NCBI GenBank assembly: GCA_018240785.1
Contig: JAFEFC010000004.1
Location: 27,003 to 91,002, forward strand
Source of the DNA: Pseudomonadota bacterium
GTDB taxonomy: Bacteria; Pseudomonadota; Gammaproteobacteria; Burkholderiales; Rhodocyclaceae
DNA: 64,000 nucleotides
Direction of reading: 5' to 3'
Part shown: positions 8,587 to 16,370 of the stretch, one piece after another
How positions within the stretch are numbered: position 1 is the stretch's first letter
Layout: each line of letters starts with the position of its first letter
Notes under the pieces: generated by a model
What the model saw: only the letters and a program-made list of their open reading frames with translations
Databases searched by the model: none
What the model was told of the DNA's origin: nothing
Translations under genes and position numbers: made by a program

Positions 8587-8665
8587 CCGGGGGTGAAAAT
8601 GCCTTACTGGGGGGTAAGGCACCCGCTCAGGGAGGTGAAGCGGGAGACGGCTCAGCACCATCTGC
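8561..8665 (-). ncRNA. Candidate small RNA with C-rich hairpin loops
   Basis: Read on the minus strand, this stretch holds three hairpins. The first has stem cccgct/agcggg (8622-8627 with 8639-8644) and loop tcacctccctg. The second has an eight-pair perfect stem (8600-8607 with 8614-8621) and loop ccccca. The third has a seven-pair stem acccccg/cgggggt (8566-8572 with 8588-8594), a loop containing atcccct, and a run of five T directly after it. The third is a classic Rho-independent terminator on the minus strand, yet no minus-strand protein gene precedes it. C-rich loops complementary to Shine-Dalgarno sequences are typical of several proteobacterial trans-acting small RNAs. A weak -10 (TATCTT, 8671-8676) would give about 105 nucleotides; I see no good -35. 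Confidence 0.45.
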
Positions 8666-8751
8666 ACTCTAAGATAGACCATCGCGCAAGAAGTTCATGA
8701 TCGATTTCGTTTCTGCATGTTTTTCGGAGCCGGGGTGAGCGCCGGTGCTGA

Positions 8752-9822
<1,071 letters not shown>

Positions 9823-9878
9823 GGCCCGCCCCAGCCGGGTCGCCGCGCGCGCGGGCGGCCCGCCTGGCAATGAGCGCC

Positions 9879-10526
9879 TCAGCCCGCCAGCCGTCCGCTG
9901 TTTCGGCGCAGATCCAGGATGGAGCGGATCTTCAGGTCCACATAGGCCGGCTGCGTGAGTCCCCGCCCGACCAGCACCGTATGCATGCCCAGGCGGCGCG
10001 CGGTGCGCAGGTTGACGGCGGAGTCTTCCACCATGATGCAGCGGCGGGGGTTGAGGCGCCGGCTGGCGATCAGCTTGCGATAGCCGCGGATGCCCGGCTT
10101 GGGCTGATAATCGAGGTCCTCGATCCCCACCACCTCCTCGAACTCGCGCCGGATGCCCATGATCTCCAGCACGGCCTCGGCGTAGTGCCGCGGCGCGTTG
10201 GAAAACACCATCTTGCGGCCGGGCAGGCGGCGCAGCATGCCGCGCAGGGCGCGTTCGAACACCATCATCTCGTGCAGCCGGTCGAAACTGTGCGTCTCGA
10301 CGAGGAAATGCCGCGGATCGGTGCCATGGTGCCGTATCAGCCCCAGCAGCGTGGCGCCGTAGCGCCGCCAGTAGTGCATGCGCAATGCGTTCGCCTCATC
10401 GCGGTCGAGCGCCAGATGCCGCTGCAGATACGCGGTCATGCTGCGGTTGATGTGCGGAAAGATGTGCGGGCTGGCGTCGTGCAGCGTGTTGTCGAGGTCG
10501 AAGAGCCAGACGGGGGCGAGGGACAT
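9879..10526 (-). CDS. HAD-family pyrimidine 5'-nucleotidase
   Basis: This 215-residue cytoplasmic hydrolase belongs to the haloacid dehalogenase superfamily, subgroup of pyrimidine 5'-nucleotidases (Sdt1/SSM1-like). Motif I is WLFDLDNTLHDA at the N-terminus, with the nucleophile Asp and acid/base Asp two residues later. Motif II is the Ser in KMVFSNAPRHY; motif III/IV is the Lys in QPKPGIRGY and the acidic MVEDSAVNL. A small helical cap lies between motifs I and II. The substrate is inferred from the family only; broad phosphatase activity is possible. It lies 32 bases downstream of the methyltransferase gene on the same strand, so the two are probably cotranscribed. Confidence 0.85.
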   Translation of the reverse strand: MSLAPVWLFDLDNTLHDASPHIFPHINRSMTAYLQRHLALDRDEANALRMHYWRRYGATLLGLIRHHGTDPRHFLVETHSFDRLHEMMVFERALRGMLRRLPGRKMVFSNAPRHYAEAVLEIMGIRREFEEVVGIEDLDYQPKPGIRGYRKLIASRRLNPRRCIMVEDSAVNLRTARRLGMHTVLVGRGLTQPAYVDLKIRSILDLRRNSGRLAG

Positions 10527-10558
10527 GGTGCGCTCGAGGAGGCGAGGGGACGGCCCGT

Positions 10559-11518
10559 TCAGGCGGCGCCCGGGCTGCCGGGTCGGGGCTGGAAGCGGAT
10601 GATGGCGCGACCGTCGTCGGTGGTCTTGGGCGCAGCCTTCCAGGCGTGTCCCTGGATCACCTCGAACGTCGCCGGCAGGCGGCCGTCGCGGCGCAGGCGC
10701 TCGTAGGCGGCCCGCGCCGCAGCCCAGCCGGCACGTCCGGCCAGCCCGCGCGGGCGTGCCGTGCTGGCATTCGTGCTGCCGGTGGCGCGCAGGTCGGCGA
10801 GCAGGCCGTCGATGTCGGCATAGGTCAGCGTCACCATCTCCATGTCCATCACCGGGTCGGCAAAACCGGCCTTCACCAGCGCATCGCCGATGTCATGCAT
10901 GTCGATGAAGCGGTGTACGCGTTCGCCTGCGGCGGCTGGCAGCGCGGCGCGCAATTCGCGCAGCGTGTCCGGACCCAGGGTCGAGAACATCAGCATGCCG
11001 CCGACCTCGAGCACGCGGTGGATCTCCTTCAGCGCAGGCAGCGGCTCGTCGAGCGCCGTGAGCATCAGGTTGGACCACACCATGCCCATGCTGCCGCGTG
11101 CGAAGGGCAGGGCGCAGGCGTCCGCTGCGACCGCAGGCAGCGGCTTGCCGGTGCCGCCGAGCAAGCGCCGCAGCAGGCTTCCCTGCGCAGCGGCGGCCCG
11201 CCGCGCACGGGCGCGTGCGAGCATCGGCAGGGCGAAATCCGCCGCGATCAACTGCGCCTCGGGGAAGCGCTCGCCCAGGCGCGGTAGGTCGGGACCAGTG
11301 CCGCAGCCGAGGTCGAGGACGCGCGCAGGGGCGATGCGGATGTAGTCCAGGCGCTCGTCCATGCGTCGGGCGATCTCGCGGATCAGCGGGTCGGCGCCGT
11401 CCGAGCTTGCGGCCGCGCGACCGTAGCGATGCCGCACCAGGCGCCGGTCGAGGCGAAAGTCGCCGTGTCCTTCCGTGGGCGTCGCGTCGGCCATGGAGTC
11501 TTGCGAGGAGGTTGTCAT
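10559..11518 (-). CDS. BioC-like SAM-dependent methyltransferase
   Basis: This 319-residue protein is a class I methyltransferase. The SAM-binding motif I is RVLDLGCGTGPDLPRL near residue 67, with the acidic loop AADFALPML at the end of strand 2. Motif IV-like residues follow in FARGSMGMVWSNLMLTAL, and the post-motif GGMLMFSTLGPDTLREL is characteristic of BioC, the malonyl-ACP O-methyltransferase of biotin synthesis. The N-terminal DRRLVRHRYGRAAASSD also fits BioC (FxRAAxxYD-like). It is longer than typical BioC (about 250-300) because of an insertion around residues 115-130 and a C-terminal extension. No other bio genes are in view, so the specific function is likely but not certain. It is divergent from comF. 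Confidence 0.75.
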   Translation of the reverse strand: MTTSSQDSMADATPTEGHGDFRLDRRLVRHRYGRAAASSDGADPLIREIARRMDERLDYIRIAPARVLDLGCGTGPDLPRLGERFPEAQLIAADFALPMLARARARRAAAAQGSLLRRLLGGTGKPLPAVAADACALPFARGSMGMVWSNLMLTALDEPLPALKEIHRVLEVGGMLMFSTLGPDTLRELRAALPAAAGERVHRFIDMHDIGDALVKAGFADPVMDMEMVTLTYADIDGLLADLRATGSTNASTARPRGLAGRAGWAAARAAYERLRRDGRLPATFEVIQGHAWKAAPKTTDDGRAIIRFQPRPGSPGAA

Positions 11519-11622
11519 GCGTCGGATTCGGGAGGGTCGAGGGGATGGGGCACCTCGCCGGCGCGCCGGCCGTGCCGGCGGCGGCCTGCCAGGCAGCCTG
11601 CTGCGCTGAATTGACCGTTGTC

Positions 11623-12414
11623 ATGGATCGGCATCCACGCTCTAATTGGGAGCGTGGTCCGAAAAGCCCGAATGTTCTGCCAGCGGTCGAAACCTTGTCA
11701 AACGCCCCCGATACCCTGCGCGGCCTGCTGCTGCATGTCGCCGACCTTCTGATGCCCCAGGAGTGTTTCGTGTGCGGCAGCCTGGCTGGTGGCGAGGCGG
11801 TGTGCGCGCCGTGCCGCGCGGAACTGCCGAATCATCCTGCCGCCGCCTGCCCGGTGTGCGCGGAGCCGACCGGTGGTGGCGGCATCTGCGGCCGCTGCCA
11901 GCGACGACGGCCGGCGTTCGATGCGACGCGTGCGGTGTTTGATTACGCGTTTCCGGTCCAGACCATGCTGCACGCGCTCAAATACGGCCATCGCCTCGCG
12001 CTGGCGGACTTCTTCGCTGCCGAGCTGACCCGCCTGGCGGCGGACCTGCGGCTGCAGGCTGACGTGATCCTGCCCATGCCGCTGCATCCGCGCCGACTGG
12101 CCGAGCGCGGCTTCAACCAGGCGGTTGAACTTGCGCGGCCATTGGCGCGGGCCGTCGGGCTGCCGCTCGAACTGGGCGCCGTCCGTCGTGTGCGCAACAC
12201 GGTGGCGCAGGTGGATCTTGATCGCGAAGCGCGGCTGCGCAATCCGCGCGGCGCCTTTACCTGCGGCGCGTCGATGCAGGGGCTGAGGATTGCGGTGGTG
12301 GACGACGTGATGACGACGGGCGCAACGCTGGACGAGCTCGCGCGCGTGCTCAAGCAGCAAGGCGCGGCATGGGTCGGCAATTTCGTCGTCGCCCGCACGC
12401 CGATGCCGGATTGA
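11623..12414 (+). CDS. comF: ComF-family amidophosphoribosyltransferase-like protein
   Basis: ComF proteins are needed for natural transformation in several bacteria, where they act in the cytoplasm during uptake of single-stranded DNA. The 263-residue protein has an N-terminal double zinc ribbon: CFVCGS...CAPCR and CPVCAEP...CGRCQRR within residues 48-95. A PRTase domain follows, with the PRPP loop VVDDVMTTGATLDEL near residue 225 and the conserved ERGFNQAVELA segment near residue 165. The ATG at 11623 is the first good start; a TTG at 11695 is an alternative. It follows the divergent methyltransferase gene and precedes trmL on the same strand. Confidence 0.88.
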   Translation: MDRHPRSNWERGPKSPNVLPAVETLSNAPDTLRGLLLHVADLLMPQECFVCGSLAGGEAVCAPCRAELPNHPAAACPVCAEPTGGGGICGRCQRRRPAFDATRAVFDYAFPVQTMLHALKYGHRLALADFFAAELTRLAADLRLQADVILPMPLHPRRLAERGFNQAVELARPLARAVGLPLELGAVRRVRNTVAQVDLDREARLRNPRGAFTCGASMQGLRIAVVDDVMTTGATLDELARVLKQQGAAWVGNFVVARTPMPD

Positions 12415-12526
12415 GCTAGAGTTCCGCCTCCCGGCTTGCCTTCCGCCCCCGCGATGCGTGCCATCGTCCGCGCCCGACCGCTGTTCCAGCCTGTCGGACG
12501 CGGTGCCAGGTGCGCGCCCCCTACCG

Positions 12527-12991
12527 ATGTTCGATATCGTCCTGTACCAACCCGAGATTCCGCCCAACACCGGCAATGTGATCCGCCTGTCGGCCAACGC
12601 CGGGGTGCGGCTGCATCTGGTCGAGCCGCTCGGGTTCGACCTGTCCGACAAGCATCTCGCGCGCGCCGGGCTCGACTATCACGACCTTGCCCACGTCACC
12701 GTTCATCCCGACTGGGCGGCCTGCCGCGCACACCTCGCGGGACGGCGCCTGTTTGCGCTGACGACCAAAGGCAGCCGCCGTCACGATGCCGTCGCCTACC
12801 GCGAGGGTGATGTGCTGGTGTTCGGGCCGGAGAGCCGCGGCCTGCCGCCCGAGGTACTGGACGGGTTTGCGCCGGAATTCAGGCTCCGTATCCCGATGCG
12901 GCCGACGAATCGCAGCATCAACCTGTCCAACGCGGTGGCGGTGGTGGTGTACGAAGCCTGGCGGCAGCACGGGTTTGCAGGGGCAGCGTAG
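12527..12991 (+). CDS. trmL: tRNA (cytidine/uridine-2'-O-)-methyltransferase TrmL
   Basis: TrmL is a SPOUT-class methyltransferase that modifies the wobble ribose of leucine tRNAs. The 154-residue product has the usual length. It contains FDIVLYQPEIPPNTGNVIRL at the N-terminus, LVFGPESRGLPPEVL in the knot region and IPMRPTNRSINLSNAVAVVVYE at the C-terminus, which together form the SAM-binding trefoil knot. The ATG at 12527 is chosen because the protein then begins exactly at the conserved MFDIVLY; the frame is open upstream without similarity. It converges on gpsA, with small hairpins in the 100-base spacer. Confidence 0.95.
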   Translation: MFDIVLYQPEIPPNTGNVIRLSANAGVRLHLVEPLGFDLSDKHLARAGLDYHDLAHVTVHPDWAACRAHLAGRRLFALTTKGSRRHDAVAYREGDVLVFGPESRGLPPEVLDGFAPEFRLRIPMRPTNRSINLSNAVAVVVYEAWRQHGFAGAA

Positions 12992-13017
12992 GGACAGCTC
13001 AATGCAATGCGTGATTG

Positions 13018-13055
13018 CCGGGCTCTCGCGGTGCCCGGTGGACCGCCGGGCGGTC
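13018..13055. terminator. Two small hairpins between trmL and gpsA
   Basis: The spacer between these convergent genes holds ccgggc/gcccgg (13018-13023 with 13033-13038) and an almost gapless gaccgcc/ggcggtc (13041-13047 with 13049-13055). Neither is followed by a T run, so a role as a two-way terminator is only plausible. Confidence 0.3.
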
Positions 13056-13091
13056 TCGAGCCAACGGCCTGGCGCGACGGCGGCAGCCCGT

Positions 13092-14102
13092 CTATTCGTG
13101 GCGGGGGTCGCGTGCCAGCAACTGCTCGACCGCAGTGCGGGCGCTGAGATCATGATGCAGCAGGGCATCCACCGCTTCACAGATCGGCATCTCGACCTGC
13201 AGCCGGCGGGCGAGCCTGACGACTTCGCGGGCTGTCGACACCCCTTCCGCGACGTGGCCGAGGTCGCGCAGGATGTCGGCCAGGGTCTTGCCCTGTGCGA
13301 GCGCGAGACCCACGCGGCGGTTGCGTGACAGGTCGCCGGTGCAGGTCAGGATGAGGTCACCCATGCCCGCCAGCCCCATCAGCGTCTCCGTGCGGGCACC
13401 GAGGGCGCGGCCCAGGCGTGAGATCTCGGCGAGGCCGCGGGTGATCAGCGCTGCGCGGGCATTGAGGCCGAAGCCCATGCCGTCGGACACGCCAGCCGCG
13501 ATCGCCATCACGTTCTTCACCGCGCCGCCGATCTCGCAGCCGACCACGTCGGTATTCGCGTAGATGCGCAGCCTCGGCTGATGAAGCACGGCGACCCATT
13601 CTTCAGCGAAGGCGGCGTCGGCGGCGGCGAGAGTGATCGCGGTGGGCAGGCCGCGTGCCACCTCAGCCGCGAAGCTCGGGCCGGTCAGCGCGCCACTTCG
13701 TTCGTCGCCGCCGAGTTCCTCCCGGATGATTTCATGCGGCAGCTTGCCGCTTCCCGCCTCGAGCCCCTTGCAGGCCCACAGCAGCGGCGTGCCGGGGGTC
13801 AGGCGGCGCAGCGTCCGCACCGTCTCGCGCAGGCCCGCCAGCGGCGTGACGACCAAGTGTAGATCGGCATCGCGGGCAGCCTGCGCGAAGTCGGGCGCGA
13901 ACTCGAGCGCGTGGCTGAGCGGGATGCCGGGCAGGTAGCGCGCGTTCTCGCGCGCACGCCCCATTTCCTCGACCTGTCGCGGGTCGCGCGCCCACAGCCG
14001 CACGCGATGGCCGTCGGCGAAAGCCTGCGCCAGCGCCGTACCCCACGCGCCAGCGCCGAAGACGCTGATCCGGCAGCTGCTGCCGCTGGCCGCATGCGTC
14101 AC
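13092..14102 (-). CDS. gpsA: NAD(P)-dependent glycerol-3-phosphate dehydrogenase
   Basis: GpsA reduces dihydroxyacetone phosphate to sn-glycerol 3-phosphate, the backbone of membrane phospholipids. The 336-residue enzyme has the Rossmann motif ISVFGAGAWGTALAQ near residue 12, the WACKGLEAGSG and LTGPSFAAEVARGLPTA motifs, and the catalytic lysine in EIGGAVKNVMAIAAG near residue 185. The start is a GTG at 14102 whose GTGA overlaps the TGA of the upstream SH3-domain gene, a typical translational coupling; no ATG lies at a suitable place. It is the last gene of a five-gene run rhodanese-grxC-secB-SH3-gpsA. Confidence 0.94.
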   Translation of the reverse strand: MTHAASGSSCRISVFGAGAWGTALAQAFADGHRVRLWARDPRQVEEMGRARENARYLPGIPLSHALEFAPDFAQAARDADLHLVVTPLAGLRETVRTLRRLTPGTPLLWACKGLEAGSGKLPHEIIREELGGDERSGALTGPSFAAEVARGLPTAITLAAADAAFAEEWVAVLHQPRLRIYANTDVVGCEIGGAVKNVMAIAAGVSDGMGFGLNARAALITRGLAEISRLGRALGARTETLMGLAGMGDLILTCTGDLSRNRRVGLALAQGKTLADILRDLGHVAEGVSTAREVVRLARRLQVEMPICEAVDALLHHDLSARTAVEQLLARDPRHE

Positions 14103-14563
14103 AGGCCCCAGACCTCGTTCACGCGGATGTAGCCGCTCGCGCCGTCGGCGTGGCGCACTTTGGCCCAGCCATCTGCGGGCGCGTCGGCGAGCTCGAGCAG
14201 GACATCCTTGGCGGCTTCGAATACCGCCGCAGACGACTCGGTGGGCTGCTTGCGGATCACGGCGCGTGTTGCGCTGACCTGGACGGTGCGCTTGGTGCTG
14301 AGTGCGCTGCGCTCGATCCAGTTGATCGAACCGGCCGGCTCGCGCACCTTGATCCACTTGTCGAGGCTCACGATGACCTCCACTGGCGTGCCGGTGGCGA
14401 CGATGAACAGCCGCTTGCCTTTCTCCGAAGGCGAGTCGTACAGGATGGCGGGCGCCGACACCGAGCGGTATTCGATCGCATGGACGATGCCGCTCGCGCC
14501 GAGACCGCAGGCCAGTGCGAGCGCGGCGCCGAAGCGCCGGCACAGGGCAGGGGCGTTCAGCAT
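14099..14563 (-). CDS. Exported bacterial SH3-domain protein
   Basis: This 154-residue protein has a signal peptide (hydrophobic stretch FGAALALACGLGASGIVHA) followed by two SH3b-type repeats of about 55 residues. Signs of the fold include SEKGKRLFIVATGTPVEVIVSLDKWIKVRE in the first and DVLLELADAPADGWAKVRHADGASGYIRVNEVWGL in the second. Such domains bind cell wall or proteins in the periplasm; the exact role is unknown. The gene lies between secB and gpsA, with a 4-base stop/start overlap with gpsA and 7 bases to the secB stop, so it belongs to the same operon. Confidence 0.85.
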   Translation of the reverse strand: MLNAPALCRRFGAALALACGLGASGIVHAIEYRSVSAPAILYDSPSEKGKRLFIVATGTPVEVIVSLDKWIKVREPAGSINWIERSALSTKRTVQVSATRAVIRKQPTESSAAVFEAAKDVLLELADAPADGWAKVRHADGASGYIRVNEVWGL

Positions 14564-14570
14564 GATGCGC

Positions 14571-15032
14571 TCACTGGATGGGCACTTCGCCCGATTCGCG
14601 GCCCGCCTGCTCGCGCTGGGCCTGGTACAGGGCCTCGAAGTTCACCGGCGCGAGAAGGACGGGCTGGAAGCCGGCGCGGGTGACGGCATCGGAGACCGTC
14701 TCGCGGGCATAGGGGAAGAGGATGTTGGCGCAGCCGATCATCATCACCGGCTCGAGATCGCCTTCCGGGATGTTGCGGATCTGGAACACGCCGCCCTGGG
14801 CGACTTCCACCAGGAACACATTGCGGTCGCCGCCGAGCTTTGCCGTCACGGTGACGGTGAGCACCACTTCGAAAAGGCCTTCGTCGAGCCCGCGGCCCTC
14901 GGTGCGCAACTGGATGTTGATTTCGGGCGTCTCGCGCTCGAGGTAGATCTGCGGGGCGCCCGGCACTTCGAGCGACAGATCCTTGACGTAGATCTTTTCG
15001 ATGGAGAAGACGGGTTGCGCGTTTTCGGTCAT
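14571..15032 (-). CDS. secB: Protein-export chaperone SecB
   Basis: SecB is a cytoplasmic tetrameric chaperone that keeps precursor proteins unfolded and hands them to SecA. The 153-residue product has the normal length and the conserved segments FSIEKIYVKDLSLEVPGAP near the N-terminus, NVFLVEVAQGGVFQIRNIP in the centre and GCANILFPYARETVSDAVTRAGFQPVLLAPVNFEALY towards the C-terminus. The ATG at 15032 gives the usual start MTENAQPVFSIEK. The neighbours grxC upstream and gpsA downstream reproduce a gene order widespread in proteobacteria. Confidence 0.96.
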   Translation of the reverse strand: MTENAQPVFSIEKIYVKDLSLEVPGAPQIYLERETPEINIQLRTEGRGLDEGLFEVVLTVTVTAKLGGDRNVFLVEVAQGGVFQIRNIPEGDLEPVMMIGCANILFPYARETVSDAVTRAGFQPVLLAPVNFEALYQAQREQAGRESGEVPIQ

Positions 15033-15105
15033 TTCAAATTTCCGGGAGTGGGACTGCGGGGTGGATATCTGCGGGGGTTTCGCCCGCTGGGATGGGCGCG
15101 TGCGC

Positions 15106-15381
15106 TCAGGCCGTCTCGCCGCGTAGCAGCGGGTCGAGCCGGCCCTCGCGGTCGAGGGCGTAGAGATCGTCGCAACCGCCGACATGGTAGTCGCCGATGA
15201 AGATCTGGGGAACCGTGCGGCGGCCGGTCAGGGTCATCATCTCGTCGCGGCGCACGGGATCGAGGTCGATGCGGATCTTCTCGAGGCTGGTCACGCCCTT
15301 GCGCTGAAGCAACTGCTCCGCCCGCACGCAGTAGGGGCAGACGGCGGTGGAATACATCCGGATGGCAGGTTGCATGGTCAT
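15106..15381 (-). CDS. grxC: Glutaredoxin 3
   Basis: This 91-residue glutaredoxin uses glutathione to reduce disulfides in cytoplasmic proteins. It contains the dithiol active site CPYC (MYSTAVCPYCVRAEQLL) near residue 14, the TVPQIFIGDYHVGGCDDL cis-proline and GG motif near residues 55-72, and the normal length of the GrxC group. The start at 15381 overlaps the rhodanese stop codon in an ATGA, so the two genes are translationally coupled; a second ATG two codons further on is an alternative. It sits in the rhodanese-grxC-secB run. Confidence 0.93.
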   Translation of the reverse strand: MTMQPAIRMYSTAVCPYCVRAEQLLQRKGVTSLEKIRIDLDPVRRDEMMTLTGRRTVPQIFIGDYHVGGCDDLYALDREGRLDPLLRGETA

Positions 15382-15794
15382 TTCCTCTTGCGGCTGATGG
15401 GCTGCCCGGCCTTTTCCCATTCGGCCAGTCCGCCGCGCAGGTTGTAGAGCTTCTCGAAGCCCGCCTTCTTGAGCTGGGACAGCGCCGATGCCGAGCGGGT
15501 ACCGCTGGCGCAGCACAGGATGACCGGGCGGCTCTTGAACTTGTCGAGCTCGCCCGCGCGACGCGAAATCTCGCCGAGTGGCACATGGCGGGCATTGGGA
15601 ATGTGGCCCTGGGCGTATTCGCCCTGCTCGCGCACATCGATCACGATGGCGTCCTCGCGGTTGATCAGCAAGGTGGCCTCGACTGGGGACAGCAGGCTCT
15701 TGTCGCCCTGGCTGCGCGCCAGATCCACCAGCAGCCAGGCACCGCTGGCAGCCGCGAGCGCCGCCCAGTACCAGTTTTGTTGCAGGAATTCCAC
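15378..15794 (-). CDS. Membrane-anchored rhodanese-like sulfurtransferase
   Basis: This 138-residue protein has one N-terminal membrane helix (WYWAALAAASGAWLLVDLA, residues about 8-26). A single rhodanese domain follows: the central VIDVREQGEYAQGHIPNARHVPLGEI and the active-site loop ILCCASGTRSASAL, with the catalytic cysteine being the second Cys of ICC or its neighbour. Such proteins carry persulfide sulfur. It lies 26 bases downstream of an ArsR repressor that has the cysteine spacing of persulfide sensors, much like the ygaV-ygaP pair of E. coli. It overlaps grxC by 4 bases. Membrane topology is inferred from the hydrophobic segment. Confidence 0.88.
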   Translation of the reverse strand: MEFLQQNWYWAALAAASGAWLLVDLARSQGDKSLLSPVEATLLINREDAIVIDVREQGEYAQGHIPNARHVPLGEISRRAGELDKFKSRPVILCCASGTRSASALSQLKKAGFEKLYNLRGGLAEWEKAGQPISRKRK

Positions 15795-15819
15795 GAAATA
15801 CGTGCTCCGTCAGTTGGGG

Positions 15820-16146
15820 TCAGGAATCGGTAGGGATGCCGCAGAACACTTCGCGCATCAGGCCGATGAGCTGCAGCGTGCGCTGGTCGCCGACACGGTA
15901 ATAGACGCGGTTGGCGTCCTTGCGCGTCTGCAGGACGCCCTTGTCGCGAAGGATCGCCAGATGCTGCGAGATGTTGCTCTGCGAGGTGCCGACAGCCTCC
16001 ACGATATCCTGCACGCAGACCTCGCTGTCGCCGAGCACGCAAAGGATCTTCAACCGCAGTGGGTGGGCGATGGCCTTGAGCGCGCGCGCCGCAGTCTCGA
16101 TGTGCTCGTCTTTCTCGATGAGCGCGAGGATGTCGTCTTTATTCAC
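15820..16146 (-). CDS. ArsR-family repressor, SqrR/BigR/YgaV-like persulfide sensor
   Basis: This 108-residue protein is an ArsR/SmtB winged-helix repressor; the recognition helix is in GTSQSNISQHLAILRDKGVL. The metal-site signature of arsenic sensors (ELCVCDL) is not matched. Instead it has Cys36 in LKILCVL and Cys102 in REVFCGIP, a spacing of 66 residues, the same as the redox cysteines of SqrR (41/107) and BigR (42/108), which sense persulfides. A third cysteine, Cys44, is also present. It heads the rhodanese-grxC-secB-SH3-gpsA run, with the rhodanese 26 bases away. Persulfide sensing is an inference from cysteine position and neighbours. Confidence 0.85.
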   Translation of the reverse strand: MNKDDILALIEKDEHIETAARALKAIAHPLRLKILCVLGDSEVCVQDIVEAVGTSQSNISQHLAILRDKGVLQTRKDANRVYYRVGDQRTLQLIGLMREVFCGIPTDS

Positions 16147-16173
16147 GAGTGGGGGCCGGGTCCGACAAAAGCA

Positions 16174-16190
16174 GTAGTATAAAATATTGC
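16174..16190. promoter_or_regulatory. AT-rich candidate operator / -10 upstream of the ArsR repressor
   Basis: The run agtataaaatattgc is the only strongly AT-rich patch in this neighbourhood. On the minus strand it contains TATACT (16176-16181), a good -10 about 30 bases before the repressor start, inside an imperfect dyad of AATATTTTATA type. SqrR/BigR-type repressors bind AT-rich dyads overlapping their own promoters, so this is the natural place for autoregulation. No clear -35 is seen. Confidence 0.4.
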
Positions 16191-16370
16191 ACTCTGCTCA
16201 TGCTCGGATAGCGGGCGCCACTTTGTCGTGCCGGCGCCTGCATCGCAATCGGAAACTCGCGCACCATGTACCACTCGTCTTCGCTCCACGCCCGCTACTG
16301 CCCCCACGGCAAGCAAGGAGGGCGCGCCGCGCGGGCCCGCCATCCCGGCCCGGCGAGGGGTTGAGTTTCG

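Noticed and set aside
8600-8644. Attenuator or riboswitch controlling hemB on the plus strand
   Set aside because: Hairpins are present but no T run or anti-terminator alternative is visible on the plus strand, and the clear terminator is on the minus strand. The small-RNA reading fits better.
13092-14543. gpsA start far upstream, giving a 483-residue protein
   Set aside because: The extra N-terminal part is off-frame sequence of the SH3 gene; a GTG at 14102 coupled to its stop gives the normal length.
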